A DNA stretch of 64,000 bases from Poecilobothrus nobilitatus (taxonomy: Eukaryota; Arthropoda; Insecta; Diptera; Dolichopodidae): NCBI GenBank assembly GCA_947095535.1, contig OX352773.1, forward strand, positions 168,032,438-168,096,437, written 5' to 3'. Shown here one piece after another: positions 1 to 12,600 of the stretch. Position 1 is the first letter of the stretch. The number at the start of each line of letters is the position of its first letter. Below the pieces are notes generated by a model. That model did no database searches. It was not told where the DNA came from and was given only the letters and a program-made list of their open reading frames with translations. The translations under genes and the position numbers were made by a program.

Positions 1-353
1 GTCTTTATATTTTTTTTTTTTATTTTTTTTTTTAAACTGAATAAATTTTTTTTTTTTATATGAATTTATTTTTGTAATCTTTTGATTTTATTTTATTACA
101 AAACATGAAGAAATATTTTTTATAAGGATAACATATGTATATTGCATTTTAGAATTTTAGGATATTATATAAAAAAAAAACAAAAAACAAAAAAAAGCAA
201 TAAATAAAAAAAAATCCCAATACCCTAAAATCTGATTTTAACCATTTTAAACCGACAAAATATTTTTAATTTAAATTTGAAAGATTATTATTAGAAAAGT
301 TATGATTGAAGAATTCTCTGCCTGCCTGAGAAGGATATTCTAATTTTTAACCA

Positions 354-385
<32 letters not shown>

Positions 386-703
386 AATCTAATAAATTTC
401 ATATTTATAAGGACAAGTTTTAAAAATATAATTTTATAGTTAGAACTTTAAAAGAAGTTCTTTATCTAATAAAAAGTATACTTATATATTGTATGCTATA
501 GTTAGGAATTTTAAAGATTTTAGATCAACTATCTAATCTAATTATCTAATCAAGATTTTAGATTAGATAAGTACACCAATAATGTCGATTCTATTAAAAT
601 TGTGCAATTTAATGAATCGTTAAATAATTTAATATCTGACCATCATTGTTGATATTTTATGAAAATATTAAGAGTAATAGACATGGGAGCCGAAAGGTAT
701 CCT

Positions 704-725
704 TAGAGCCTAGGTGGATGCTCTA
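704..725 (+). other. Small hairpin resembling a tRNA D-arm
   Basis: A perfect 6-bp stem (TAGAGC and GCTCTA) encloses CTAGGTGGAT, which looks like the A-box/D-arm of a tRNA. It sits in a patch richer in G/C than its surroundings (about 683-735). No B-box follows, so at best it is a fragment of a tRNA-derived SINE. It could equally be chance. Confidence 0.25.
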
Positions 726-2437
726 CCTTTGGTTTCAATATATATAATAATTTGTTCTGAAAAATAAATGAATAGGTATATTAAAAGTTAAAGGGTCAAA
801 GAAGAATATATTATGTACTAAAATTAAACAAAAAAAATATTAATAAAGAGTAAGTAAATAAAAAGAAAATGTATATAATATGCACTTTAATATAAACCAT
901 AAAATCTCCATTAAAAATATTTTAATATATGTATTTATTTTGTAATTTAATTTATAATACCTTTTATAAAACATTTTCAAGGTAAGCTCAGGTTGATATC
1001 TAAATTTCACGACGGTTATCATATTTTTTTTGTCGCTGGTCATGTATTTAAATGAAATTGGCTAGAACGGTGACGGCGAGTTTTGTTGTTGAAGGTAAAA
1101 TAAGATAAACTTAAGGTTTTCTGTTGAGAATTTATTTTTTTTTTGGACACTAATGATATGATTGACATGAATTTGAAAGATTAATTAATATACCTAATTA
1201 AAAAATATTCAAAACAGTCACTAGTGAATCTTGTGAAATTAAAATTAATAAATGAACTTTAAAGTAACCGCACTATTACACATTTTTTATTTTGTAATTT
1301 TGTACATTTTTTTATAATTCAAACCATTTTTAATTTTGATAATTGATATTTGTTACGATTTTCTTGATTATTATTTGTTCCTACAGTGGTTGTTTCAGCC
1401 GACGCCGCCGCATTTTTCTGCTTTATTTTTAAGAAATTCGTCATTTGCCACAAAATTTCAACATGATTCTGGTTCCAACTTTAAACCGCAAAACGAAAAC
1501 TCTGAATACATTAAAACGCAAAATCAAAGTGACAAAATGACTATTAAAATTTTGCAAATTCCAATATTTTGGACTTCTTATAAGTCTACTTACTTATAAG
1601 AATAAATGATTGAGTCTTGTCAGAAAGTACGCCAAGCATTTCTAGAGGCACTTGTATATGTAGTAAAATGTATTTGACTGCAGAATAAAAAAATAAAAAT
1701 TATAATACTACTGAAAATGTACACACATCTATTGAAAAACAATATATGTAATACTTAGTAAGTTAGAACATATAAATATGTATTTATGTGTATGATAATT
1801 ATTTTTTCGCATGTCCCATATCTTACACAAAATCCTGCCGGCGTAATTAAAATAAATATGAATAGATACTATTATAGTTTCATAAAAGTAAAAAAAATAT
1901 TCTCTAATGAAAAGAGTTCTTGAAATCGAAAATAGAACAAGATTGTAAACTTCTTAACACACATTTTTTTTTCCATTATCACTCTACGAGGGAACATAGA
2001 GTTTCAAATTGATATCTTCATCTTACGCGGTTTCCTACTGCTGTTTTTGAATTCTCATATGTGAGGTTGCATTGGTTTTGTTCGGCTATTACGGTGTATA
2101 TTCATGTCTTATTTAGACGTTGGCATCTTCTATTTCCTCAGATGTTCCAGTCCAAGTCCATGCAGTTTTTACATTTTTATGATTTTTTCTTGAGTGTGGC
2201 CTATTTACACCATTAAATGCTGACTAAATCTAACTTACTAGATTACATTGGTACAATAAAAAAAATATAAATATGCATTGCTTCAATACATTTAATAACA
2301 AATAAAAAAAAATTAAAATTTAAGATGACAAAAATGGCTTAAATCTATATATTCTTCGTTAAGCAATATTAAAGATTCGCCTTCAATATTAAATATAACA
2401 TACTTGTAAGTCATAGTCATAAAAAGAGCGTTTTTTT

Positions 2438-2675
2438 TGTTCCCTCGCTTCCTAAGGGAGGTGAATATCTTCCAAAAATAGCAATAATACATCCTTCGTA
2501 GTGTCAGATTCTTACTGACTTTATCCACCTCCTTCTTTAACCAATATAATTATATGAAATCGCTAACTGCTGATGCAGTATATTACCTAAAGAATTGTGA
2601 TAAAAGAGGGTAAAGGAAACTATGGGAAAGAAGAGGCGGAAACTATGAATTGGCGTGTAAGACTGTGAGGGAACA
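2438..2675. repeat. Short inverted-repeat element or dispersed repeat
   Basis: TGTTCCCTC at the left and GAGGGAACA at the right form a 9-bp terminal inverted repeat 238 bases apart. The right part contains GGAAACTATGAATTGGCGTG, which closely resembles GGAAACTTTGAATTGGGGAG near 53.63 kb. The sequence is therefore repeated in the window. No target duplication is evident. Confidence 0.4.
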
Positions 2676-3674
2676 ATGAACAAAGGGAACATTATATAGG
2701 TAATAAAAGAAATTGTTAAAATAATCCAAAATAATTCCCTATAAAGAAAAATGTGAAGTCAAAAGAAATGTTGTAAAAGTACATATTCTTATGGTCATTA
2801 ATGAGATTTATATCATCATCATAGAAAAGAAAAAAAAAATAGTTATTAAAAATATTAAAACTAAAAAAAAAAACTGCATTTGAAAACATATTAAAGTTTT
2901 TTTTTTCAAATCATAAATTAAAATTGTTTAAGGATTACCATGTAAATGCTCACAGAACCTAAATGATATCTCTACGTACAAAATAAAAAGAAAATTTTCA
3001 TCATATATTATATGTTTTAGTCATATTATATATTATAAGTTTTATATTGTGAAACAAAATAATTAATTTAAATATTATAAAACAAAGAACAGACCCCTAT
3101 TCTAAATCTAAAAAAAAGTAAAAAAAAAAAAAAAACTATAAAAAGTTTATGAATGTTAAAAGGCAAATAAATAATGAAAAAAAGAAAAACTAAAGAATTA
3201 TTACATGTTTTTAAATATAACTTTTACTTAAGGTTTTTTTACTATAATCAACATAAAACAATAACAAATTAATTAATTTTAAAGTTCTGACATATCAAAA
3301 ACATTTTATTTCTTTGTTTATTTTAAATATTTATAGTTTAAGTTTAAAACAATTCCGAAAAACAAATAAAAAAAAAGTTTTCAAAAAGTTAAAATAATAC
3401 CAAAATTTTGTTTTAACATGGACCATAACTATACATTATATTTACATAAAATTTATTTTAAATTTTAATTAAAATTCTTTTAGAAAATAATATTATGTTT
3501 CTTTTAGTTATTTATACACTTACATCTTATATTATTTGACTCAACATTATTTAAAACATTTTCATTGTTTTTTATTGTTTGTATTTTGTTTTTAATTGTT
3601 AAGAAAATGAATGATACAAAGTTGCATGAAATTTTTTAAGTACCTATTCAATAGGTAGCTATATACCATTTTCA

Positions 3675-4372
3675 ATTTAACTAAAGACATTTTATTTTAA
3701 GTGAAGACATTTTTTTTTTAAAATGAAGACTTTTTACTTTAAGTAAAGACATTTTTTTTTTGCAATGAAAATTCTTTATTTCAGTAATTTAGTTAATATA
3801 CGTGTATGCATACAAATATATTATATATATGAATATATGTAGTATATAATATAGCATTTTTTGGTATATAATACCTAAATTTGTATTTACTAAATATTCT
3901 CAGGTAATTACTAAATATATTCAGGTATTTATTAAGTCAACGATAAATATTTTTAAGAATTTTCACATGTTTATCAATAGCCAAAGGTTTTAATTTTTAT
4001 AATTTTTGAATCAAAAAATTATCTGAATTTATTTAGTAAAAATCTGAATTAAAAAAAAGAAACCTGAAATTATTTAGTAAAAATCTGAATTCCTAAAAAA
4101 AAAAAACTATGAATTTATTTAGTAAATACCTGAATATATTTAGCAAAAACCTGAATATATTTAGTAAATACCTGAATTTGAGCAGAAAATACTATATATA
4201 AGATAATATTTGTTCATTTATATGTATTATATATGTATTTATATGTATTATTAAATAATTTACTAAAATAAAAAAATGTCTTCACTTAAAATAAAGAACC
4301 TTCATTAAAAAAAAAATGTCTTCACTTAAAGTAAAAAAATCTTCAGTTAAAGTAAAAAAGTTATATATACTT
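3675..4372. repeat. Modular fold-back repeat, GAAGACATTTT type
   Basis: The left arm (about 3675-3795) holds several degenerate copies of a ~20-base module of the kind GAAGACATTTTTTACTTTAA. The right arm (about 4266-4372) carries the same module inverted, for example AATGTCTTCACTTAAAGTAA, at least four times. Inside these arms is a second, unrelated pair of modular arms. Copies of a ~21-base module around TTTACTAAATATATTCAGG lie at about 3885-3935, and the inverted form CCTGAATATATTTAGTAAA lies at about 4021-4190. The whole unit is a nested palindrome with no coding sequence. A lone arm of the outer family is at 37125-37255. Confidence 0.6.
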
Positions 4373-4534
4373 TTAAAGATTGAAGACTAATTTGACTTAA
4401 TTATTAATTTAAAAACAAGTTGTGCAGCTTAGAGAACCTATACGTGGGCTGTTTCAATTAATTTGGTGAAAAATATGTTTGTTATTTCATCATTTTCCTC
4501 ATCATTTATTTTTTTTTTAACAAACCATGTTAGA

Positions 4535-4606
4535 TCTGACCAATGGCGAAGTGCGTAAGTCACTAGTCTTTCAGGTGAAAGGTCTCGTTTATAAGCCCCG
4601 GTCAGA
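4535..4606 (+). repeat. tRNA-like SINE head or tRNA pseudogene
   Basis: The 72-base segment has a perfect 7-bp acceptor-like stem (TCTGACC and GGTCAGA). It also has an A-box-like TGGCGAAGTGCGT, a plausible D-stem (TGGC/GTCA) and a 5-bp stem in the anticodon position. The T-arm is damaged: the expected TTCGAATCC is replaced by TTTATAAGCC. The variable part GGTCTCG and the flanking AGAT are typical of insect tRNA-derived SINE heads. A working tRNA gene is unlikely because of the broken B-box. A related head lies near 24.8 kb. Confidence 0.5.
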
Positions 4607-5099
4607 TTGTAAATATTATATAAAATATATAATAATAAATAAATAAAATAATGTAAAAAAAACGTGTTTAATTTTTTTTATATATGTATGTATGTATAAT
4701 CAATCAGATTGATTTTATATAATTTCTTTCTTTTTTTTTAATTTTTTTTATTTTATAAATTTTTCTCTTGTTTCTATAGTTCATTTTTTTTATATCCACT
4801 CAGCAATAATATACTTTCTAATTACCTCCAGATAATAAATAAAATAAAAGCATTACTTTGTAAATGTATCTTTTTGACGATGACCAATAATTTCTCTCTC
4901 AAATAGAAAATTGCCCCAAAAATTCTGGAACTTAACGATTTTGGCGCTAATATCTTTTTGAAAATGAAAATAAAGATAAAATTAACAAGATAGAATGTAA
5001 ACCGACGGTTTTTAAAAGCGCACATTTCCAAAACACAATACAAACTGTTTAGAATATTGTGACCTGCACAAAAATTTGAAAATTGAAAAAATAAATTTT

Positions 5100-6050
5100 A
5101 ATAATTTATTTGTAATAAGAAAATACGTGCAAATAGGACTTTTCTGGAATTTTGAGGGGGCTGTTTCTTACCGAAGAAAAATTTGTACAAAAATTTGCCT
5201 AAAAATAGCAAATTTTCAATTTTTCAGCCCTAATACCTCTTAAAGGGGGGTGGTGCAAAAATATTTTCTAAGGAAACTTATACTAATTCTAAAAGTTCTT
5301 TCTTGTCATCAAATCTTAGGTTCCTATCTCAAGGCATGCCGGAGTTATGATCATGCAAAATGTGGTTTTCACATAACGGCAAATTTAAATAATAAATTAC
5401 AAAATATTGCATAATTTTGATATTGTTTTATGTAGATAATAAAATTTTCGGTCTTCTCGCGGTTTTAGATTGCAAAACTATTACCCATAGCCTGAGATAT
5501 ATACATCTGCAAATGGGGCTTTTTCGTAATTTTGAAGAGCTGTAACTCTGGAACCCTATACAACTAAAATAAACCTTTAACACACGTAAAAATATCTTAT
5601 TGTAGCTTTAATTTTTATATTTTGCCGAAGTAAAATGTGTACGGGTTCCTAAGTTACAGGTGTTTAAAAATAACAAATTTTCAATTTTTGAGCCCTAATA
5701 GCTCATAAACATGGGGTGGTCCAAAAAAATTTTCTGAGCAAACTTATACTAATTCTAAAAGCTATTTCTTGCCTCAAAATTTCGAGCCTCTATCTAAAAG
5801 CATGCTTATTATGAAAGTAGGAAAATCATGCAAAATTTGGTTTTCACATAACGGTAAATTTAAAAAAAATTGTATAATTTTGATATTAATTTACAAAGTT
5901 AAAAAAAATACCTGTCGAATGACGTTTTCAGATTGGAAAAATCTTAAGCAGAACATAAGATATATGCATTTAAAGATAGGGCTTTTTCAAAGTTTGAGGG
6001 GTTGTGGCTGCGTAATGGATGGGGCTACATGAAAAAGTTGTTTCACAAAA
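5100..6050 (+). repeat. Satellite-like repeat, period about 465 bp (about two units)
   Basis: CAAATTTTCAATTTTT followed by AGCCCTAATA occurs at 5209 and again at 5674, 465 bases apart. Between and after them the same order of motifs recurs: CTTATACTAATTCTAAAAG, CATGCAAAAT, GGTTTTCACATAACGG. A third partial unit reaches about 6050 (GGGCTTTTTCAAAGTTTGAG). The open reading frame of 87 codons inside it (5769-6032) is most likely incidental. Inverted relatives lie at about 57930-58200 and 63330-63660, so the family is dispersed through the region. Confidence 0.7.
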
Positions 6051-6391
6051 TAATTTTTTTTATGAGACCTACCCATGGTTAAAACTTTTTATCTCTATTT
6101 TAGCGGTGTAGAAGTTTTGTAAACAGACGGTACAATTTGTACTCATAAATTTTTGCACTTTGTCGGTGCAATTTTGTCAAATTTATAATGTTTGACTTTA
6201 TTAAAAGTTACTTAAATAGTGTATATTACATTTATAAACTTAAAAGCATTTGCTAGAACTTAAGATGAAATTTTTTTTTCTCTCTACAAAAAATTTTCCA
6301 GCAATTGTATTGTATACTTATGGTAATGGTACTGTAACAGATGATACAAGAGATAGTTAAAATAAGCAAACAGTTTTAAAACAGCAGAAGA

Positions 6392-6902
6392 GGAGAGCGT
6401 TTCGTTTCTTACTCCGAGTAGAGTTTATGCTTTTATAGGATTAACTACCACACTCACATCCAGAGTTAACTTTGCTCTGCCATTTCGAAACGACTAAAGT
6501 TTAATATGATTTTGAACTGTCAAAATTAGATTTGAATATTTATTTATTTCAAATAAATAATGAAGTTTTCAAAAAAAAAAAAAAAATTAATTTTAAGAAG
6601 TATTATAAGTTCAATTGAACCATTTCGCTTACAATTATTTAAATATGTAAGTTTATAATGTTAAAAGTTTAAATAAAAAAACAATAATGACACTTTATAA
6701 GACTTTGACATTTGTAACACTCCTAAATTCTCCTCGAGAGTAGGATTAAAAAAATTAAGTCTATATTAATTCGATTCTGGTGTTTTGAAACGATATTTAT
6801 GACGTCAGAAAGTTTATTTTACTTTACTCTGGCATTTCGAAACGACTTTTATCTGTCATAGTCTTAACTAAAAACCAGAGTGTTAGAAAGGAAACGCACT
6901 CC
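6392..6902. mobile_element. Non-autonomous inverted-repeat element, family X
   Basis: The terminal inverted repeats are GGAGAGCGTTTCGTTTCTTA at the left and, read inward from the right, GGAGTGCGTTTCCTTTCTAA. The 511-bp interior is non-coding. The internal segment AATGACACTTTATAAGACTT (about 6686) recurs, inverted and slightly diverged, inside the shorter copy at 40465-40773. Two copies with the same ends argue for a true MITE family. Superfamily unknown; no target duplication was identified. Confidence 0.6.
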
Positions 6903-7205
6903 AGTAGATTTTTCTTGTATTTATACATATATCAAAGTTTTTTCTTTTTTTTTCTTCCCACTCCTATAAGGAGCATAGGGCATCCAGTTTTCATTTATAT
7001 TATTTATATTTAATTAAACTTTCGTTGGTATATATATATTATACTTATTTTATTTATTTATTATTATTTGCCATAGTTAATCCTATGAAATCTAATGGAA
7101 AAAGTGTTTTCATGTAAAACGTGTTCTTCTGTTGATTGAATTTCGTAATATATTATTAATGTATTGTGAATCTATATGGTTATGAAATACTTAAATAATA
7201 AAAAC

Positions 7206-7386
7206 CTTACCCATCACTGTTCTTCTAGATTCTAAAGTATTCATATCAATTAGTTTCAGTCGATCAACATATGGAGGCAACATTAATGGATTACCCCAAT
7301 TAAGATTTCTTAAACCAAATCTAAAAAAATGTCTTTGCATTGCTTCAATTCTAACAATATGTTAAAATTAGAATGGCGACCAGACT
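7206..7386 (-). pseudogene. Non-LTR retrotransposon relic (end of reverse transcriptase)
   Basis: Read on the minus strand, this translates as VWSPF, then after a damaged gap HIVRIEAMQRHFFRF, NLNWGNPLMLPPYVDRLKL and LESRRTVMGK. This pattern (VWSP, RIE.VQRRF.RF, LPPYEDR, LE.RR) is characteristic of the region after the reverse transcriptase core in Jockey/CR1/R1-like LINEs. Stop codons interrupt the start of the segment, and nothing of the rest of ORF2 is recognisable nearby. It is a short, dead fragment. Confidence 0.75.
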
Positions 7387-7499
7387 TAGTTTGTATACTC
7401 CAGAAAGGATGAACTAAGGTCGTATAGAGAGAGTATCGTAATGTATATATGTATGTATATACATATTTTTGTTTTTTTTTTTTATTGATGAATTTTAAG

Positions 7500-7790
7500 A
7501 TAATCCGTCAGTAATCATTATATACTCTAGGTTCGTCGTGTTCCTTCAAAACATAGAAAAACCTATTCAACAAGACTTGATGTTAAAATTTGTAAATAAG
7601 ATTTTATAAATTAGATTTATGTCATGAATCATCACCACTGTGACGAAAGAAGTTTTGTAAGGTACCTCAGATTTATGTTAGAGAATTCACTTAAATTTTG
7701 GAAAAAGAAACTACCGAGATATTCTCTCCTTTTTCTTGGCAGACTGGGATAGATGCAAGAGAGTGCTCCACACTTTTTATAGCATCAATT
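7500..7790. repeat. Dispersed repeat, copy 1 (second copy near 46.2 kb)
   Basis: The segment shares an ordered set of motifs with 46150-46390. These are a TTCAACA.GA.TTGATGTTAA block, a TTTGGAAAA.AAACTACCGA block followed by GATATT, and further similarity around the GAGAGTGCTCC end. Spacing is similar (about 280 versus 230 bases). No terminal repeats or coding sequence are visible. The nature of the element is unknown. Confidence 0.45.
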
Positions 7791-8329
7791 CCTTTGTACA
7801 ATTAATATCCACAAGTATATACTTAATCTTCTAGCATGAACTATCCTACATATATATATATATAAACAAACTTCAAAGTAAGAAAGATCTGAATTTTAGA
7901 TGCTTCATACAGAATTTAAGAAATATTTTCCTTGTAAGCCTTTTTAGAATTTTCCGCATTTATTTTTTTACATCTAACACCACTATAAGTTATGAAAAAA
8001 AAGTAGTTAAAGAAAAAACATTTCTTTTAATATTATACATAAATATGCTCATAGCTCATAGTTTATAAGCCATGTGACTATGCTGTAAAATTGATGACTA
8101 TAACCGCATTCTCTTAAAACATTTGCATTATTTTCATTTACGTTGTTCATAATTTTCTCATATTTCAATTAAATATTATCATTTTTAAAGTTTATAAAAT
8201 TGTTAAGAATATACTTTTAAATCCTTTTGTCAAATAATTTTAATTAGTTTTAAAACATTGTTATAAAATAATAAATAATTATGTATTTTTTTTCTTTTCA
8301 ATTTTTGTTTTTTTTTTTTTTTTAAACAG

Positions 8330-8431
8330 GAACTATACTCATGGGATCGTGGTAATCAATTAACATATCCAATACGTTTACAAGATTTACCAGTTAATGA
8401 ACCTTATTTTCAATCTTTATTCTCAACATAA
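8330..8431 (+). CDS. Last coding exon of an unrecognised gene
   Basis: A long pyrimidine tract ends in AAACAG, a textbook acceptor site. It is followed by 33 codons in one open frame that end in two successive TAA stops. The peptide begins ELYSWDRGNQLTYPIRLQDL and ends VNEPYFQSLFST. Its amino-acid composition (W, P, R, D and Q in an AT-rich background) is protein-like and unlike the A/T-driven ORFs around it. I do not recognise the family. No upstream exon was found between 1 and 8329, so the preceding intron is long or the rest of the gene lies before the window. The 3-prime UTR would follow from 8432. Confidence 0.6.
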   Translation, partial: ELYSWDRGNQLTYPIRLQDLPVNEPYFQSLFST

Positions 8432-8718
8432 TAAAAAATATAGAGTTGAAAAAGCAGTAAATTATATTAAAGTTAAGAACCATAAAATTTTAATTGAAAT
8501 TTTATAAGAAAAAGAAAAAAAAAATATAAAAAAAAAAAAATTATTAAATATTTATTATTATAAAATTAAAAAAAATAAAATAATTTTTTTTTCTTTTTGT
8601 ATTTGTATTTTAAATTAAAAAAAAAAAAAAAAAAATTTTAATTTGTAGAGAAATTTTTAAAAATAAAAGAATCTAAAACGAAACTAAACTTATATTATAT
8701 TGTTAATGTTTTATTATA

Positions 8719-8752
<34 letters not shown>

Positions 8753-8881
8753 TATTTTATTAGTTTATAAGATTTTAATATTAACATTATAAAATAAGTT
8801 ATAACGAAATAGGTTCAAGTGTTTATATTTACATAATATAATATATAAGTTTTATATAATATATTTATTTGTATATGTATA
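8432..8881 (+). other. Probable 3-prime UTR then A/T-rich spacer
   Basis: After the stop codon comes A/T-only sequence with several AATAAA-like signals, long A and T tracts and a (TA)n run near 8716-8735. No further coding is seen. Confidence 0.4.
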
Positions 8882-9692
8882 TATACAGGGAGTCTAGAAA
8901 TTATTGATAATATCCATATATTCTATTTTAAATTTTTCATTCTACATAAATTAATTTGAAATATTTATAACTTTTAGTAATTATTTATACTTAAGTATTC
9001 ATATTGTTAAAGATTACCTACCACCTGTCGCTTAAAAAATAACGCCAAAATCAATATTTGCAATGTTATCACATAGAATTTACCGATGAACTTAAATGGC
9101 CACCTGTAAAGTTAATCCTCAATAATTGTTTCAGATTAACAAAAAGATATTAGAGAACTAGCCCATCCTTGTAGTTTCGGCCTACTTAAAGTTTCTTAAA
9201 TTTTGTAATATTTCCAAATCAATGCAAATTTAAAATATATGTCACCTCTTCGATGTAAAGTCGCGAAATTGTCAATGATCCTAAGACAAACAAAAATACG
9301 TAAAGAAATAATATTGACCTTCATGATGGATTCGACTTAATAATTTTTAACTTAATTTTTTTGGCTCAATGTTTATTAGGCATAATAAATAACTGTAAAG
9401 AAAGCAGGAGTATTAGCAAATCGTTTAGTCGTATAATGGCAAGTAGTAATTCGCTTAGTCGCTTAGTCATATAGTGGCGCATGATCGCTTGTTCGTATAA
9501 AGACAAGAAGGATGTCGCGGACTTCTATTTTCATCAAATTTCTGTATTTGAATATCGGACTAAAGTTAAAATTATCTTGTCTTTTAAAATCTATATAGTC
9601 CTCACCTTAGCCATAGTTTTATCGATATCATATATTTTATCTTAATTTATAGTCGTTTTAAATATTTCTTATTTAATTGACACCCTGTATAT
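8882..9692. mobile_element. Inverted-repeat element with ACAGGG ends, copy 1
   Basis: The left end reads ATATACAGGGAGTCTAGAAA. The right end, read inward, is ATATACAGGGTGTCAATTAA. The outer 15 or so bases form an imperfect terminal inverted repeat about 810 bp apart, flanked by TA-rich sequence. The interior is non-coding but less A/T-biased than its flanks. A second element with similar ACAGGGT ends lies at 61627-62352. Both look like old non-autonomous DNA transposons; the superfamily is not assigned. Confidence 0.5.
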
Positions 9693-12600
9693 ATATATTT
9701 TATTGGTTTATATTAAAAAAAAAAAAAAAAAACTCTAATTTAATTTTAAATAATTTTATACATTTTTGATTGTATTTACTTTTTATGTGTAGAGATGTCG
9801 CTATTATTGTCTTATTTAGTTTTTTCTTTTTTTTTTTTTACATTTATTAATAATTTTTACCTTAAATGTACTTACAAAATTGTATAATGAAAAATAGTTA
9901 ATAAAAATAAAATGTAAAGTAAAATAATAAAAAAAAAACAAAATATTACTTTAAATAATATAATATAATATATATATATACTTATATACAATTATTATAT
10001 AAATTATAAAAGGTTATATTATATTTTATGTATTTCTCATTAGAATTTTTATTTTTACAGCTCTTATACTCTTTTATATCCTCTGTACAAATTTCGTTCA
10101 ATTATTATTCATGAGGAGTATTTAATATTAAATTTTTCATTTTTTTTTTTTTTGTGCTGAGAAAGAACAAGTAATTATGAATAACAGTCAAAAGTAAAAA
10201 TTAAGAATTTTTTTTAATTTTTTTTTTCAAATAATTTAAAAAAATGTAAAAGCTTAATTTATACATTTTAAGATTCAAGCAACTAATAAGAATGAAGACA
10301 CTTTGACAATAAGATAAGAACCACCGACGAAGTGAGTGTCTACAACAGACAAAAAGATTTTATTAGTATAGGAGTAGCTATACATACATATCATAATTTA
10401 CATATACTTTTCTGCAGTTTTCCCAAACAATGCTGGATTATTTCGATAATATACAAAAAAGATCTAATATTTTGTAGAGATAAACACCTGTTCTAAAGAC
10501 ATAAAACAGTTAATGTTTCTACTTACAATTTTTCTATGAGAAACAACGAGTACGACAGATGCCTATTCCTACACTGTAGAAGATTACCTATACAGCTTAT
10601 GGAATTTCTCTTGTAATACTCACTTCGCTTATATTATCATATCACCATCTTTATGTGTTCCCTAAAGTTGTTAGTTTATATGTGTACGATATAGTAAAAT
10701 TTAAGATAACATTTATTTCCAAAACTGCGTACATTTGTATGTAATTTATAGGAATAAAGATCTTATCTTAAAGTCTGATTTTAAAGAGAGTGGTTTTGAT
10801 TTGTTATAACAAACACAACAACAAATTTTTATCGTAAAACAGATCAGGTTTATTATAAACTCTTTTGATAATTATATATATACCTCATTCTTGAAATAAC
10901 ATTCTGCTTTTAGAAACTTAATTAAAAACCTCTTTACTTAACCGCATAATTGTATGTATCAGGTTTTTGTTCCAAAGTATGCGTATTAGTTTTTCATGCT
11001 GAAAGAAGTCGCAAAAAAAAAATACTTAGGAAAAAGGCCCAGTGTCTAACCTTTTTAACGTAGAATTCGAATATATGCATCTAAAAATACTTCTTCATTT
11101 TTAGCAATGTCGATTTCGGCAAATGTCTGGTCAAAACAAACTCATTTCGCGGCTTTTTCCGAAAATTGAAAATATCACCAATAAATAGAACTAGAGAGGT
11201 GCCTTTGTTAATAAATTTTTGTTTATATTTTAAACATAGCCAAGGAGTCACTGATTAAAAAACTGATATGCCTGCTCAGGAACATACCCTGTATAATATA
11301 ATATAAATAAGTTTAAATATATCCCATACAAAATTATTTTGTTTCTAAATTTTAAAAATCTGGTTTGGAACTACTGTTTCCGTTCCTTTTGCACGCAAGA
11401 GCAACCGCTGTTTACGTTCCTTTTCCTGTTGAGAGTTGTTGGGCGTAGTTTGTAAATGGAAGGCAAATTTTTTTGTTGAAAAATAAATGTTTGCGTATTT
11501 ACTACTACATAATATCATCTACTATATTCTTTCGTAAAGGTTGTGTTGGGAGTAGAAAGTATAGTTGACTCTGTGAAAGAAATGCAAACATTAGTATTGA
11601 ATAAAAAAATTTATCGTATCTTATTATTAATTTATCGTATCTTATTATATTACAAAAGTTGAATAAAAAATTTTCAATTTTGGTTTTCACTGTATACTTA
11701 TTAATTATGTACTTAGTATTATGTATACATAGTAAAGTGATTATTCATAAACATCACTTCCTATACAGATTAATTTTTCATTTCTGAATCCTTTTATCTT
11801 CCGTAGTCTTTTATAAACTGTGTTATACTTATGTGTAAATGATGAAAAAAATTGTTTTTTGACCAAAGTATTAAAAACTATAATAACATTTATTTTCTCA
11901 AAAGAAATGAAACTTCCACCTCGTTAATTTAATTTCATGTATGTAGACATACTAATTTCTGACTAAAACTATGTACAAAATTTGAGAAAAATTAAAATTA
12001 AAAATAAATTAGGGTATTTTACATTAACATGAATTGTTATACTCATAGCAATTGACGATTACAATTGAAATAAAATTTTATTATTTTATAGAAAGACTTT
12101 CATTTTAAATCACATTAAAAAAGTTCTTTTATAAATAGACATATACATACATATGTATCTATGTATGTTTCATTATTCAAAAGACTTTTCTCAAAAAAGT
12201 ACATTTTTCCAAAACACAAATTGCAAAAACATACATACCTACTACACTTTGCAAAAGGGACAATAATTGAACTAAAAACATTTTATGTACTAAAAATTCA
12301 TATATGTATGTATACATAAGTATGTACATATAAAAATTCATATTGGTAAGTAGATAATAATAATATGTATGCATTGAATATAGAATAATGTAGATTTTGT
12401 TTGGAAATCATATATGAATTTACGCTTTTTTCAAACATTTGTTTTTCTTAAAAGGAAAATCGTATTTGATTCGTCACCGTATATGAATTTAGGAAATTTG
12501 TAAAGTAAATCTTTTGTGAAATGGTTTTTGATTTTTGCAATATGAACATACATAAGTATGTCTTTTTAATAAAGTTTGATCTAGATATTTTTTTTGATTA

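Larger units (their letters stand above)
1..3674. other. AT-rich stretch with no gene recognised
   Basis: This stretch consists of A/T runs and short ORFs without coding character. Nothing here reads as an exon with convincing splice sites. It may be intron or upstream sequence of the gene whose last exon is at 8330-8431, but that is inference. Two small structures inside it are listed separately (704-725 and 2438-2675). Confidence 0.5.

Noticed and set aside
1336..1599. 87-codon ORF preceded by an acceptor-like TTGTTCCTACAG and containing G/C-richer codons
   Set aside because: No donor, no partner exon and no recognisable domain. It may be an old insertion, but cannot be supported as a gene.
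10310..10640. CGAAGTGAGTGT at 10329 and ATACTCACTTCGCT at 10616 as possible ends of an inverted-repeat element
   Set aside because: Only about 10 bases agree, no target duplication is visible and the flanks differ; too weak to call an element.
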